From Vulcanimicrobiota bacterium (GTDB lineage: Bacteria > Vulcanimicrobiota > Xenobia > Xenobiales > JADMJV01): a DNA stretch of 64,000 nucleotides. A program made the translations under genes and the position numbers. Shown here in pieces: positions 26,196 through 34,278 of the stretch. Within the stretch, counting starts at the first letter, position 1, and each line of letters opens with the position of its first letter. The stretch covers positions 1 to 64,000 of the forward strand of contig JAFKGI010000038.1 of NCBI GenBank assembly GCA_017307785.1, in the 5' to 3' direction. The notes beneath the pieces are model-generated. The model did not search any database. It worked only from the letters and a program-made list of their open reading frames with translations, and was not told the origin of the DNA.

Positions 26196-26936
26196 ATGCA
26201 CTGGAAGCTGCTCACCTATCCTCAGATTCAGGCTCTGGACCGGAGCACCACCGTCCCCATTCTGCCCGTCGGTGCGGTAGAAGCCCACGGACCCCATCTA
26301 CCGTTGTGCACCGATGACCTGATTTCCGAAGCGATGGCCGAAAGCGCATGTCGACAATTAGCGCGGCACGGACTCCAGGGAATCATCCTGCCCACCTGGA
26401 GCTTCAATCCGGCCGGCTTCGCCCGCGAGTTTTCCGGCACGCTCTCGTTCTCCCCGGAACTAACCGCCCGAATGCTTCAAGACCTGGCGCAAAGCCTGGC
26501 TCTACAGGGGTGGTCGCTGCTGGCCGTGGCCAACTCGCATTTCGATCCGATTCATCTCGCTAGCCTGAAAGCGGCTTTGCAGGAGCTGGCTCTGGCCGTA
26601 GCATTTCCCGATCTGACTCGCGGCAAGTACGCGCGTCGCCTGACCAGCGAATTTCAGAGCGGTGCCTGCCACGCCGGACAGTATGAGACTTCCATCGTAC
26701 TGACCCGTAGCCCTGAACTTGTTCATCAGCACGACCTGCCCCCCGTCCCCCACTCCCTGGTCGAGGCGATCGTCCAGGGTCGAACTACCTTTGCGGAATC
26801 GGGAGGTCCCCAGGCTTATTTCGGCACCCCCGCCCGGGCCAGCGCCGAAGAAGGCCAGCAAACCATCGAAGAGCTCGGACTTATTCTGGTCGAGTCCATT
26901 CTAGAACAACGGCAAACTCTCCCCACCTCCCCGTAG
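26196..26936 (+). CDS. Creatininase-family amidohydrolase
   Basis: 246 residues. PVGAVEAHGPHLPLCTD is the metal-binding motif of creatininases (E, H and D ligands), with SHFDPIHL and GACHAGQYETS further on. Family members open cyclic amides such as creatinine; mycofactocin-linked homologues process a peptide. No mycofactocin genes are in this window, so the substrate is open. The ATG at 26196 has AGGAA about 10 bases upstream and is preferred over a TTG at 26175. It stands alone and is followed by a hairpin shared with the convergent exported-protein gene. Confidence 0.85.
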   Translation: MHWKLLTYPQIQALDRSTTVPILPVGAVEAHGPHLPLCTDDLISEAMAESACRQLARHGLQGIILPTWSFNPAGFAREFSGTLSFSPELTARMLQDLAQSLALQGWSLLAVANSHFDPIHLASLKAALQELALAVAFPDLTRGKYARRLTSEFQSGACHAGQYETSIVLTRSPELVHQHDLPPVPHSLVEAIVQGRTTFAESGGPQAYFGTPARASAEEGQQTIEELGLILVESILEQRQTLPTSP

Positions 26937-26943
26937 GGAAATG

Positions 26944-26977
26944 AAAAAGGGCCGGCGACCCGATGAATCGCCGGCCC
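26944..26977 (-). terminator. Rho-independent terminator, minus strand
   Basis: A 10-bp perfect stem GGGCCGGCGA (26949-26958) with TCGCCGGCCC (26968-26977), followed on the minus strand by TTTTT (AAAAA at 26944-26948 on the plus strand). It sits downstream of the exported-protein gene ending at 27110 and probably ends that transcript. It is also right after the creatininase stop codon. Confidence 0.85.
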
Positions 26978-27009
26978 AAGTAGAAAAGCTCCAAACTAGT
27001 CTCGAACGG

Positions 27010-27104
27010 CTTGTTCGCAGGAGCGAAGCGAGCGAACAAACGTTAGGGACCAACGGAGTCGCGTGCCCTAACGTTTGATTATCATTGATGGCGTGGCACG
27101 CGAC
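27010..27104. repeat. Interlocked inverted repeats between creatininase and exported-protein genes
   Basis: Three perfect inverted pairs: TTGTTCGC (27011-27018) with GCGAACAA (27032-27039); AAACGTTAGGG (27038-27048) with CCCTAACGTTT (27066-27076), 11 bp; and GTCGCGTGCC (27058-27067) with GGCACGCGAC (27095-27104), 10 bp. The last two interleave, so the RNA could form a pseudoknot or switch between folds. They lie just after the stop codon (27110) of the minus-strand exported gene, before its terminator. The function is unknown. Confidence 0.8.
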
Positions 27105-27109
27105 GTAGG

Positions 27110-27571
27110 CTAGTTCTGGTGTCCCTCGTCGCGCTCGCGGATATACATGAAGTATTCCGCATCGAACTGCTCGACCAGAGCCACGGGAATGTTGATCAGT
27201 CCCTCATAGGTTCCGATACGGGCGCGGTCGCCAATCATTTCACGGACGCGCATTTCCTTGGCTTTGGGCAACAGCACGATGACGTGAGCGCCCGGCACCA
27301 GGTCGGACGTCGAGGCCATACGCTTGCCGAACCACATCGGCTGCTGAGCCGGAACCGAGAAGGTCAGCTTCTTCTCGTCTTCGGTGGTCAGGAACACCTG
27401 GCCGCTCATGTAAGTGTTGACGATGGCCGGAATTTTGCCGGTTTCGTGCATCACGATGGCCACGCCGGGTTCGATGCGATCCACCTGTTCCCGATTTTCC
27501 ATACGCTGGGCTACAGCAGGTCCCAACAAGGCTGCCGCCGCGGCTACTACAGCAAGGCTCTTTTTCCACAT
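27110..27571 (-). CDS. Small exported protein, function unknown
   Basis: 153 residues with a Sec signal peptide (MWKKSLAVVAAAAALLGPAVA). The mature part is beta-rich (GVAIVMHETGKIP, AHVIVLLPKAKEMRV), perhaps a small beta domain such as an SH3-like or OB-like fold; no family is recognised. The leader TGGAGGAAGAA gives a strong ribosome site, nearly the same as that of the divergent gene at 27792. The two small exported genes are about 220 bases apart and may respond together. The downstream region holds interlocked inverted repeats and a terminator. Confidence 0.65.
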   Translation of the reverse strand: MWKKSLAVVAAAAALLGPAVAQRMENREQVDRIEPGVAIVMHETGKIPAIVNTYMSGQVFLTTEDEKKLTFSVPAQQPMWFGKRMASTSDLVPGAHVIVLLPKAKEMRVREMIGDRARIGTYEGLINIPVALVEQFDAEYFMYIRERDEGHQN

Positions 27572-27791
27572 AATCTTCTTCCTCCACTACTTGCGCGGCT
27601 GCCTGGGGCGCCGCCGTCTCCAGCATCATAGACTCGGCACCCCGGGATGGCCTGGGATCGAGGTACCAGCGGCCCCAGGATTTTCCTAGCCAATTTTCAG
27701 GACTCGACTTCCTAAGCAAGGCGAGGCTGCTCAAGTAATCTGAAGGCGAGCAATCCTATCGAGGTTGCCAACACAAGTGGAGGAAGAAATC

Positions 27792-28187
27792 ATGAAGAAA
27801 GCACTCTTTGCAACCGCAATCCTGATGAGCTCGGTCTTGAGCGCCCCGGCGACCTACGCCCAGGACACCCCGCCCCAGGAGGCCCCCAGCTACTCGAACA
27901 CGGTCGAGTCCACCCCGGCTCCCGTGGAAAAGACCGACGTCAACGTCAACGTCGAAGCCCCGCCCACCAAGGTGGTGCAGGCTCCCGCTCCCGACGTCAA
28001 TGTGCACGTAGACAGCCCTTCCGCGGCCGTGCCCAGCACCTCGACCGAGCGCACCACCAAAGAGACCTCAGTGACGCGCATCGTGCAGCAACCCGCCGAT
28101 GATTCCAGTAACATGGCGTTTCTACTGGTCGGTGGCGGCATTGCCGCTCTGGCTGTAGCCGGGTTGTTCGCATCTACCCGCCGCTAG
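27792..28187 (+). CDS. Small exported protein with C-terminal membrane anchor
   Basis: 131 residues. Signal peptide (MKKALFATAILMSSVLSAPATYA), a Pro/Val/Thr/Asp-rich low-complexity middle, and a C-terminal hydrophobic helix (MAFLLVGGGIAALAVAGLF) followed by basic residues STRR. This is the layout of a surface protein held by a C-terminal anchor or processed by a sorting protease, but no recognised sorting motif is clear. The ATG at 27792 has a perfect GGAGG ribosome site (GTGGAGGAAGAA) and is preferred over an upstream TTG. It is followed by a strong terminator. Confidence 0.65.
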   Translation: MKKALFATAILMSSVLSAPATYAQDTPPQEAPSYSNTVESTPAPVEKTDVNVNVEAPPTKVVQAPAPDVNVHVDSPSAAVPSTSTERTTKETSVTRIVQQPADDSSNMAFLLVGGGIAALAVAGLFASTRR

Positions 28188-28212
28188 CGGGGAACCAGGA
28201 AAATTGAAGGCT

Positions 28213-28260
28213 GGACGGCGCTCTCAAGTTGACTGTGGGAGTGCCGTCCTTTTCCTTTTT
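28213..28260 (+). terminator. Rho-independent terminator, plus strand
   Basis: Stem GGACGGCGCTC (28213-28223) with GAGTGCCGTCC (28239-28249), one mismatch, followed by TTTTCCTTTTT. It lies about 25 bases after the stop codon of the small anchored exported protein and runs up to the end of the convergent secretin gene. Confidence 0.85.
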
Positions 28261-30689
28261 CAGGGGTTGTGGATGACGGTCGGGGCGGTGGTTTTGCCCA
28301 CCATGCGACCATTGACAAAGGCTTCCACGTCGAAGCGGTAGTCGCCGGCTCTTTCCGGGAAAGGATACGGATCCAGCAGCATCTCGCGCACTTCGCCGGG
28401 GGCCAGACGGGCTTTGGGAAGAATCATTTCGTCCACGGTCTTGTCGGGCTTGGTGACCAGCATGTGCATTTCGAATTCGGCTTCGAGTTTGCTGTCTTGA
28501 TTTTTCACCACCAGGCGCCCCTGGCGCAGTCGGTCGGTGCTGGTGGGCACGACCATCTTCAGAGGCTCCATCAGCAGAAACGGCTTGGGAGCCTGCGGGT
28601 TGGCGGCGTAAGGATCGCTGATCGCTTGCGGTCCGAGTTCGGTATTGCGAGGTTCCCACTGGGCCTGGCTGGGCAACGGTTCCTTGGAAAGGAACTGGGC
28701 ATAGGCCTCGTCGATGCGGTTGATGTCTTCCTGGCCGTTGACCACATAGGGAGTCAGAGCGATGAAAAGCGAGGTCTTTTTCTGTTCGTTGCGCAGCTCG
28801 CGGAACAGGTTCTGGATCAGCGGGATATCCCCCAGGATCGGCACCTTGTGGATGGTCTCGGTGGTGCGGCGGCTGATCAGACCACCGATCAGCAACGTTT
28901 CGCCATCGCGCAAATTCACGTCGGTTTTGACTCGGCGGTTGCTGATCAGGGGAATGACGTAACCAAAGCCGCCCAGATTCTGGTTGAGGAACTCGGTAAC
29001 TTCCTGCACTTCTTGCTCCAGTTCCAGACGAATCGTCTGACCCTGGGAGATGTGCGGCGTGAATTCCAGCTTGATGCCGACGTCCTTGTAGTCGTAGGTC
29101 ACCAGCGGCTGACCGGTTTGCGAGAAACGCGCACCGGTGGCGAAAGGCACCACGTTGCCGACCTTCATTTCCGCCTTCTTGTGGTCGGTGGCCACCAGTC
29201 GGGGCGAGGAGATCAACTCGAAGTTGGTGTTGGTGCGCTCACCGGTGAGGAAGCCAAACAGACTGGGCACCTGCACATCGCGACCACTTACGTTAATCGT
29301 GCGGGAGCTTCCGCCGCTGGCGCCTACTAGAAACTGACCGGAGGTCAGGAAGGAGAGCAGGCCTTCTTCACTGACGCCGCCGTTGAAGCTGGCCACAGGG
29401 CCGCTCGAATCAAACAGCTGAAGTTTGGAGCCGGTATTGAGGAGATCGGTAAGGCTGACCTCGGCGACTACCGCGTGAACCAGGATTTGCTTGCGCTTTC
29501 TGTCCAGGCTGGCCAGCAGCGAGCGAATGCTGGGATATTCGCTGGGGCTGATATACACCAGCACTGCGTTCAGTTCCGGATCCGCGCCTACGCGGGCGCC
29601 CACGTAAACCAGTTGGGCCGGCGAACCAGGAGTGGCCCCGGTGACCGGAGTGGGGATCGGAACGGTGGCCAGGCCACCGGGAGCGCCCGGGACGGCCGGA
29701 TTGGCGGTGCCGGAGGCGGTGGTATTGGCGTTGCCCGTGCTCGAGCCGGCCGCCTGACGTCCGCGCCGGTTCTCTTCCTCATCCTGGGCTCGCTTACGCT
29801 CGGCCAGCAGTTCCTGCACGATTTTGGCGACGTCTTCCGCCTTGCCTTGCTGCAACTTGTAGACAAAGTAGCGAGGTTTCTCCACCGTCAGCGGGGCGGA
29901 GCGGGCCACGTCCAGCGCGGCTACGGTTTCGCGAATCTCTTTCATCTGGATGGGAGTGGCCTGCACCAGCAGCGCGTTGGTGGGAGGGAAAGCCGTCACC
30001 AGCGGCTGCGAGGCGCCCGGCAGCACCAGATTTCTTTGCATGACGGTCTGCAGGACCGGTGCCATTTTTTCGGCTTCGGCGTATTGCAGAAAGATCGTTT
30101 CCATGGAGATTCTCGGGGTTGCCCGGTCTAAAGAACGCACCAGCGCTCCCACCTGACGCAGCACCTCGGGCGTATCGATCAGGACTAGAGCTTTGCCGGC
30201 GGCATAAACCTGCGCCCCGTTGGGATCGCTGATGTAAGGACGAATGGCCGTCAAAACCTGGGTGGCGTCGCCTTCACGCAGCACCACCGCCATGCTGGAC
30301 TGGCGCGAATCGCGGCGCACGTCGGCAATCGGCATGACCTGATAGATTCCGTGGGACTGGCGCAGGGCAAAGCCGCTTTTATTGAGCACTCCCTGGAAGA
30401 CTTGCCAGAGTTCTTCGGAGGTTAACTGAGAGCTGGCCAGCAGTGTCACTTTCCCGCTGACGCCTTCATCCAGCACGACCGTACGACCCGTCAGCTCGGA
30501 AACGATGCGGGCCAGCACGCGAATGTCCAGATTCTCGTAGTTCATGGAAATTGGGCCACGCCGCAGGGCGCGCTGGGCATCCTGCTTGATCAAGGGTCCG
30601 CTGGGGGCCTGGGGCGGCGTTTGGGGCGGTTGCGCCCAGGCCAGGGTGGAGACCAGGCCGCTTACCAGTAGACAAGTTTTCAATTTCAC
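28260..30689 (-). CDS. Type II/IV secretion-system secretin (GspD/PilQ-type)
   Basis: 809 residues with a signal peptide (MKLKTCLLVSGLVSTLAWA). An N-terminal STN/N0-like domain (MNYENLDIRVLARIVSELT) and further N-domains precede a C-terminal secretin domain (EGLLSFLTSGQFLVG, VGNVVPFATGARFSQ, GETLLIGGLISRRTT, VPILGDIPLIQNLFR), the ring-forming outer-membrane pore. A C-terminal tail of about 130 residues beyond the secretin domain may be a pilotin or partner site. No other secretion gene is adjacent, although pilin-like genes lie at 49.6-50.6 kb. It is divergent from the kinase operon, 65 bases away. PulD, PilQ and an orphan role remain open. Confidence 0.87.
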   Translation of the reverse strand: MKLKTCLLVSGLVSTLAWAQPPQTPPQAPSGPLIKQDAQRALRRGPISMNYENLDIRVLARIVSELTGRTVVLDEGVSGKVTLLASSQLTSEELWQVFQGVLNKSGFALRQSHGIYQVMPIADVRRDSRQSSMAVVLREGDATQVLTAIRPYISDPNGAQVYAAGKALVLIDTPEVLRQVGALVRSLDRATPRISMETIFLQYAEAEKMAPVLQTVMQRNLVLPGASQPLVTAFPPTNALLVQATPIQMKEIRETVAALDVARSAPLTVEKPRYFVYKLQQGKAEDVAKIVQELLAERKRAQDEEENRRGRQAAGSSTGNANTTASGTANPAVPGAPGGLATVPIPTPVTGATPGSPAQLVYVGARVGADPELNAVLVYISPSEYPSIRSLLASLDRKRKQILVHAVVAEVSLTDLLNTGSKLQLFDSSGPVASFNGGVSEEGLLSFLTSGQFLVGASGGSSRTINVSGRDVQVPSLFGFLTGERTNTNFELISSPRLVATDHKKAEMKVGNVVPFATGARFSQTGQPLVTYDYKDVGIKLEFTPHISQGQTIRLELEQEVQEVTEFLNQNLGGFGYVIPLISNRRVKTDVNLRDGETLLIGGLISRRTTETIHKVPILGDIPLIQNLFRELRNEQKKTSLFIALTPYVVNGQEDINRIDEAYAQFLSKEPLPSQAQWEPRNTELGPQAISDPYAANPQAPKPFLLMEPLKMVVPTSTDRLRQGRLVVKNQDSKLEAEFEMHMLVTKPDKTVDEMILPKARLAPGEVREMLLDPYPFPERAGDYRFDVEAFVNGRMVGKTTAPTVIHNP

Positions 30690-30754
30690 GAGGGCGTTTT
30701 AGAGTTCGGCCCGCCTTTTCCTTTTCTCAGAAAGGAGTATCCGTTGGCGGGGGT

Positions 30755-32350
30755 GTGGAAAGCAAATCGGTGGAAAGCGGTCGGCTGCGGCAAATAGGGC
30801 CCTATCGTCTGGTGCGCAAGCTCGGGCAGGGCGGCATGAGCAGTGTTTTTCTGGCTGAGGACGGCGAAGGGCAGTCCTTCGCTTTAAAATTACTCAATTT
30901 GAGCCTGGAGACCGAGCCCGAGTTTCGCAAACGATTCCAGCGCGAGGCAGAATTGACGCAACGCCTCAGCCATCCCAATATCGTTAAGACGCTGAGCTGG
31001 GAGGATGATCCCGACGTTGGCGTTTATCTGGTGATGGAGTATGTCTCCGGCGGCAATCTGCGGGTGCATCTGGAGGAAAATACTGAACCCTGGTCCGTGG
31101 AGCAATGCGTCAGGCTGTTTGCCCCGGTGGCCGCGGCCCTGGATTATGCTCACGCGGAGAAAGTCATCCACCGAGACCTCAAACCCGAGAATCTGCTCTT
31201 CGAAGGAGTCGACGCCTTGAAAATCGCCGACTTCGGGGTGGCCCGGGTGGAGCACGGCAGTCGCCTGACGCGCACCGGAGTCTTGCCTGGTACTCCCGAG
31301 TATATGGCCCCGGAGCAATTTTCCGACCAGCCGGCCGGTCCTGAAGCCGACGTCTATAGCCTGGCCACCATCCTCTACGAATGTCTGGTCGGGACCACTC
31401 CCTTTCGCTCCGACAATCTGGCTCAGGTGTTGCAGCGTCAGGCTTTTGAAAAGCCGCAAGCGCCCACCCAACGGCGCGAACAACTGCCTTACTATGTGGA
31501 CCGTGTGCTGCTCAAGGCCTTGGAAAAGAAGCCCGAGCAACGCTATGCCAGTGCCGGTCAACTACTGGACGCGCTGGCCAATCCTCCCGCCAGTCTGACC
31601 TCCAGGCCCAGCCGTCCCGACGCCATCAGCGAACTACCTACCCGTCACGTCGTGTACAAAGGGGGCGGCCCCGCGGCCCGGCGCAAATCCCTACCCTGGG
31701 GGCTGGTCTGGCTGGTCTGGACTCTGGCCGGTCTGGCCTGGTGCTGGCGTAGCCTGCCCGCACCGACTCCGCCCGCCTGGCTGGAACAAGCTCTGGGCTG
31801 GCAACCTGCTCCGGTCGGCCGCCAACTGTGCGCTTCGGTCCTGTGGTGCGGCATCGAGGTGGCCGTGCTTTCTCCCACCCAACGGTTGGAGGCGCTCGAA
31901 CGGGCCCGATTCTCCGCCGGCCTCTGGGGAGACTGGCTGCACGGTGACGGTCCCAAGAATCTGCGGGGCGCCAGGGTAGGGGATGACTACGTTCTTTCGG
32001 TGGCGGAAGGAGAATGGTTGCGTGTGGACGCCCAGATGGCCGTCAATTTACGAGCCACTCCCGAGCAGATCGGCCAGTACTGGTTGGCGCTCCTTCAGGA
32101 CGTGCAGTCGATTCGCATGGGCAGAACGCCCAATCAAGTGAAAGATCTGGAGCGGCGCCGCCCGCTAAGACTCGACCGGACGCCGCCCCGTTATCCGCTG
32201 TTGGACCGACTCTACGATCGCTGTCGGATTCAGAGTCGCGAAGGGGCCATCGACGCCGAGGTCATCTTGGAAGCCTTGCGCTCCCTGGGCAACCCTGATT
32301 TTCGTCGCCTGCGGGAGGCCGCCCGTTCCGTGCCGTTGCCCAAGCCGTGA
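30755..32350 (+). CDS. Membrane-anchored Ser/Thr protein kinase
   Basis: 531 residues. A Hanks-type kinase domain: glycine loop LGQGGMSS, catalytic lysine 45 (FALKLL), HRDLKPEN with D141, DFG at about 159-161, and PEYMAPEQF. About residues 313-331 form one transmembrane helix (PWGLVWLVWTLAGLAWCW), and the last 200 residues would lie outside the cytoplasm. It overlaps the FHA-ABC gene by 4 bases and that gene overlaps the third by 4 bases, so the three are one operon. The start is uncertain: GTG 30755 lies 17 bases after AAGGAG. Confidence 0.88.
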   Translation: MESKSVESGRLRQIGPYRLVRKLGQGGMSSVFLAEDGEGQSFALKLLNLSLETEPEFRKRFQREAELTQRLSHPNIVKTLSWEDDPDVGVYLVMEYVSGGNLRVHLEENTEPWSVEQCVRLFAPVAAALDYAHAEKVIHRDLKPENLLFEGVDALKIADFGVARVEHGSRLTRTGVLPGTPEYMAPEQFSDQPAGPEADVYSLATILYECLVGTTPFRSDNLAQVLQRQAFEKPQAPTQRREQLPYYVDRVLLKALEKKPEQRYASAGQLLDALANPPASLTSRPSRPDAISELPTRHVVYKGGGPAARRKSLPWGLVWLVWTLAGLAWCWRSLPAPTPPAWLEQALGWQPAPVGRQLCASVLWCGIEVAVLSPTQRLEALERARFSAGLWGDWLHGDGPKNLRGARVGDDYVLSVAEGEWLRVDAQMAVNLRATPEQIGQYWLALLQDVQSIRMGRTPNQVKDLERRRPLRLDRTPPRYPLLDRLYDRCRIQSREGAIDAEVILEALRSLGNPDFRRLREAARSVPLPKP

Positions 32351-34278
32351 GCGTCATTCGCATCGGCCGCAATCAGGACTGCGATCTGGTGTTGGACAGT
32401 CCCCTGGTCAGCCGTTACCACGCCGAATTGGAGGTCGGTGCGGAAGGGGCCTGGTTGCGGGACCTGGAGAGCGCCAACGGGACTTTTGTGGGCGGCCGGC
32501 GTGTCTCCCAGGCCCAGCTTCGAGCCGGTCAGGGGCTCTATCTGGCCAACGTCCATCTGATTTTTGATGGTCAAAGGCTGAGCGAAGACGGTGCTCACAG
32601 CGCCGTGGGAATCGAAGTCGAGGATGTCTGTTTCCGACCGCCCACGGCCAGCCGTATGCTGCTCGATCACATCTCTTTCTCGGTCCGACCCGGACAGTTC
32701 GTGGCCCTGGTCGGCACCAGCGGTGCCGGCAAATCGACGCTGATGAGTCTGTTGCTCGGACAACAGGCGCCCACCCAGGGAGGGGTGCTGATCAACGGTC
32801 AGTCGTCCTTCGCGCACCAGGAGCAGTTTCGCCACCTCATCGGTTTTGTTCCTCAGGACGACATCGTCCATCGTGTCCTTCCGGTAGAGGCGGCTCTCGA
32901 CTACGCCGCCCGACTGCGCCTGCCCGCGGATACCAGCCTGGAGGAGCGGCAGCGTCGCGTGGAAATCGCGATGACCACCATGGAATTGGGTCATCGCCGC
33001 GAGGTGGCCATCTCGCGTCTCAGCGGCGGCGAGCGCAAACGCGTCAGCATGGCCGCCGAGTTGCTCACCGAACCCAGTCTTCTCTTCCTGGATGAACCGA
33101 CCAGCGGTCTCGACCCGGGAATGGAAAAGAAGACGATGCAGCTGCTGTCGCGACTGTGTCGTCAAGGGCGAACGGTCGTTTTGATTACTCATGCCACTCA
33201 GAACATCGTGCTCTGCGATCAGGTGGCGTTGCTGGCTCCGGGAGGGCGCCTGGTCTACTACGGGCCTCCTCGGGACGCCCTGGAGTTCTTCGAAGTCCCC
33301 GATTTCGCCGAGATCTATCTGGAGATCGGCAGCGCCGAAAGCGGGGTCGTCTGGCAAAAGCGCTTCAATAAAGTGCGTCCGGAGGCGGAGCTCCACCCCG
33401 CGCCGGCAGCGACAGGTGCCGCTCAAGCCGCCGCTCGCCTTCCCTGGGGGACCTCCTGGCGTCAGTGGTGGGTGCTCTGTCAGCGCTATTCTCACCAGAT
33501 TTTGGCGGACCGATCCAATCTGATGATCATGGCTTTGCAGGCCCCCTTGATCGGTCTGGTGCTCTCCCTGCTGTTTGACCCGCACCTCTATGATTTGCGC
33601 CAGATCTCCGGCGAGGTCAGCTATCCCATCAAGGAAGGGCCGACGCTGCTCTTTTTGCTGGTGGTCAGCTGCCTGTTCTTTGGCTCGATCAATTCGTGCC
33701 GAGAGATCGTCAAGGAACTGCCGATTTTGCGCCGCGAACGTCTGGTCAATCTGCGCCTGTTGCCCTATTTCTTATCCAAGGTCGCCGTTCTCTCGCTCAT
33801 TGGGGCTATGCAGGCGGCGCTACTGCTGGCCATCGTGCAGTTGCGCATTCCGCTGCATTTGCCGACCCTGGAGCTGCAGCTGATGTTGCTGGCTTTCCTG
33901 ATCGCTGCCGCGGTGGGCGGTACCCTTTTGGGACTGATGCTCAGCTGCCTGGCCGGCTCGGCGGAGCAATCCTCTTCCCTGGTTTCAGTGTTGTTGATTC
34001 TGCAACTGTCGCTGTCGGGCGCCTTTATCAAGCCCGAGCAGATGCTACCCGCGCTGCGCTGGATTTCGTGTGTCAGCATCTCGCGTTGGACCTTCGCGGG
34101 GGTCGGATCGGTGGCCGGCTTGAACGCCCGTTTCATGGAACTCAAAATGGGCTGGATCACCAGCGATTTTTACCTGCCGATGAAGCCGCTGTGGGGTCTG
34201 ATTTTTCCCCTCCTGGGCATTCACGCGGCCATCGCGGTGGCCGCCTTGCGCTGGCGTGAAGGGCAGTCCGAACGATGA
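32347..34278 (+). CDS. FHA-domain ABC transporter (ATPase fused to ABC2 permease)
   Basis: 643 residues. Residues 1-85 are an FHA domain (VIRIGRNQDCDL, SRYHAEL, NGTFVGG) that would bind phosphothreonine, probably placed by the adjacent kinase. Residues 90-330 are an ABCG-like ATPase: Walker A GTSGAGKST (123-131), signature LSGGERKRVS, Walker B LFLDEPTSGLD. The C-terminal half is an ABC2-type membrane domain with about six helices. The transported substrate is unknown. It starts at GTGA overlapping the kinase gene and ends at ATGA overlapping the exported-protein gene. Confidence 0.88.
   Translation: MSVIRIGRNQDCDLVLDSPLVSRYHAELEVGAEGAWLRDLESANGTFVGGRRVSQAQLRAGQGLYLANVHLIFDGQRLSEDGAHSAVGIEVEDVCFRPPTASRMLLDHISFSVRPGQFVALVGTSGAGKSTLMSLLLGQQAPTQGGVLINGQSSFAHQEQFRHLIGFVPQDDIVHRVLPVEAALDYAARLRLPADTSLEERQRRVEIAMTTMELGHRREVAISRLSGGERKRVSMAAELLTEPSLLFLDEPTSGLDPGMEKKTMQLLSRLCRQGRTVVLITHATQNIVLCDQVALLAPGGRLVYYGPPRDALEFFEVPDFAEIYLEIGSAESGVVWQKRFNKVRPEAELHPAPAATGAAQAAARLPWGTSWRQWWVLCQRYSHQILADRSNLMIMALQAPLIGLVLSLLFDPHLYDLRQISGEVSYPIKEGPTLLFLLVVSCLFFGSINSCREIVKELPILRRERLVNLRLLPYFLSKVAVLSLIGAMQAALLLAIVQLRIPLHLPTLELQLMLLAFLIAAAVGGTLLGLMLSCLAGSAEQSSSLVSVLLILQLSLSGAFIKPEQMLPALRWISCVSISRWTFAGVGSVAGLNARFMELKMGWITSDFYLPMKPLWGLIFPLLGIHAAIAVAALRWREGQSER

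Noticed and set aside
26937..27109. Riboswitch or tRNA
   Set aside because: Inverted repeats are strong but match no tRNA or riboswitch core that I can recognise, and they follow, not precede, the minus-strand gene.
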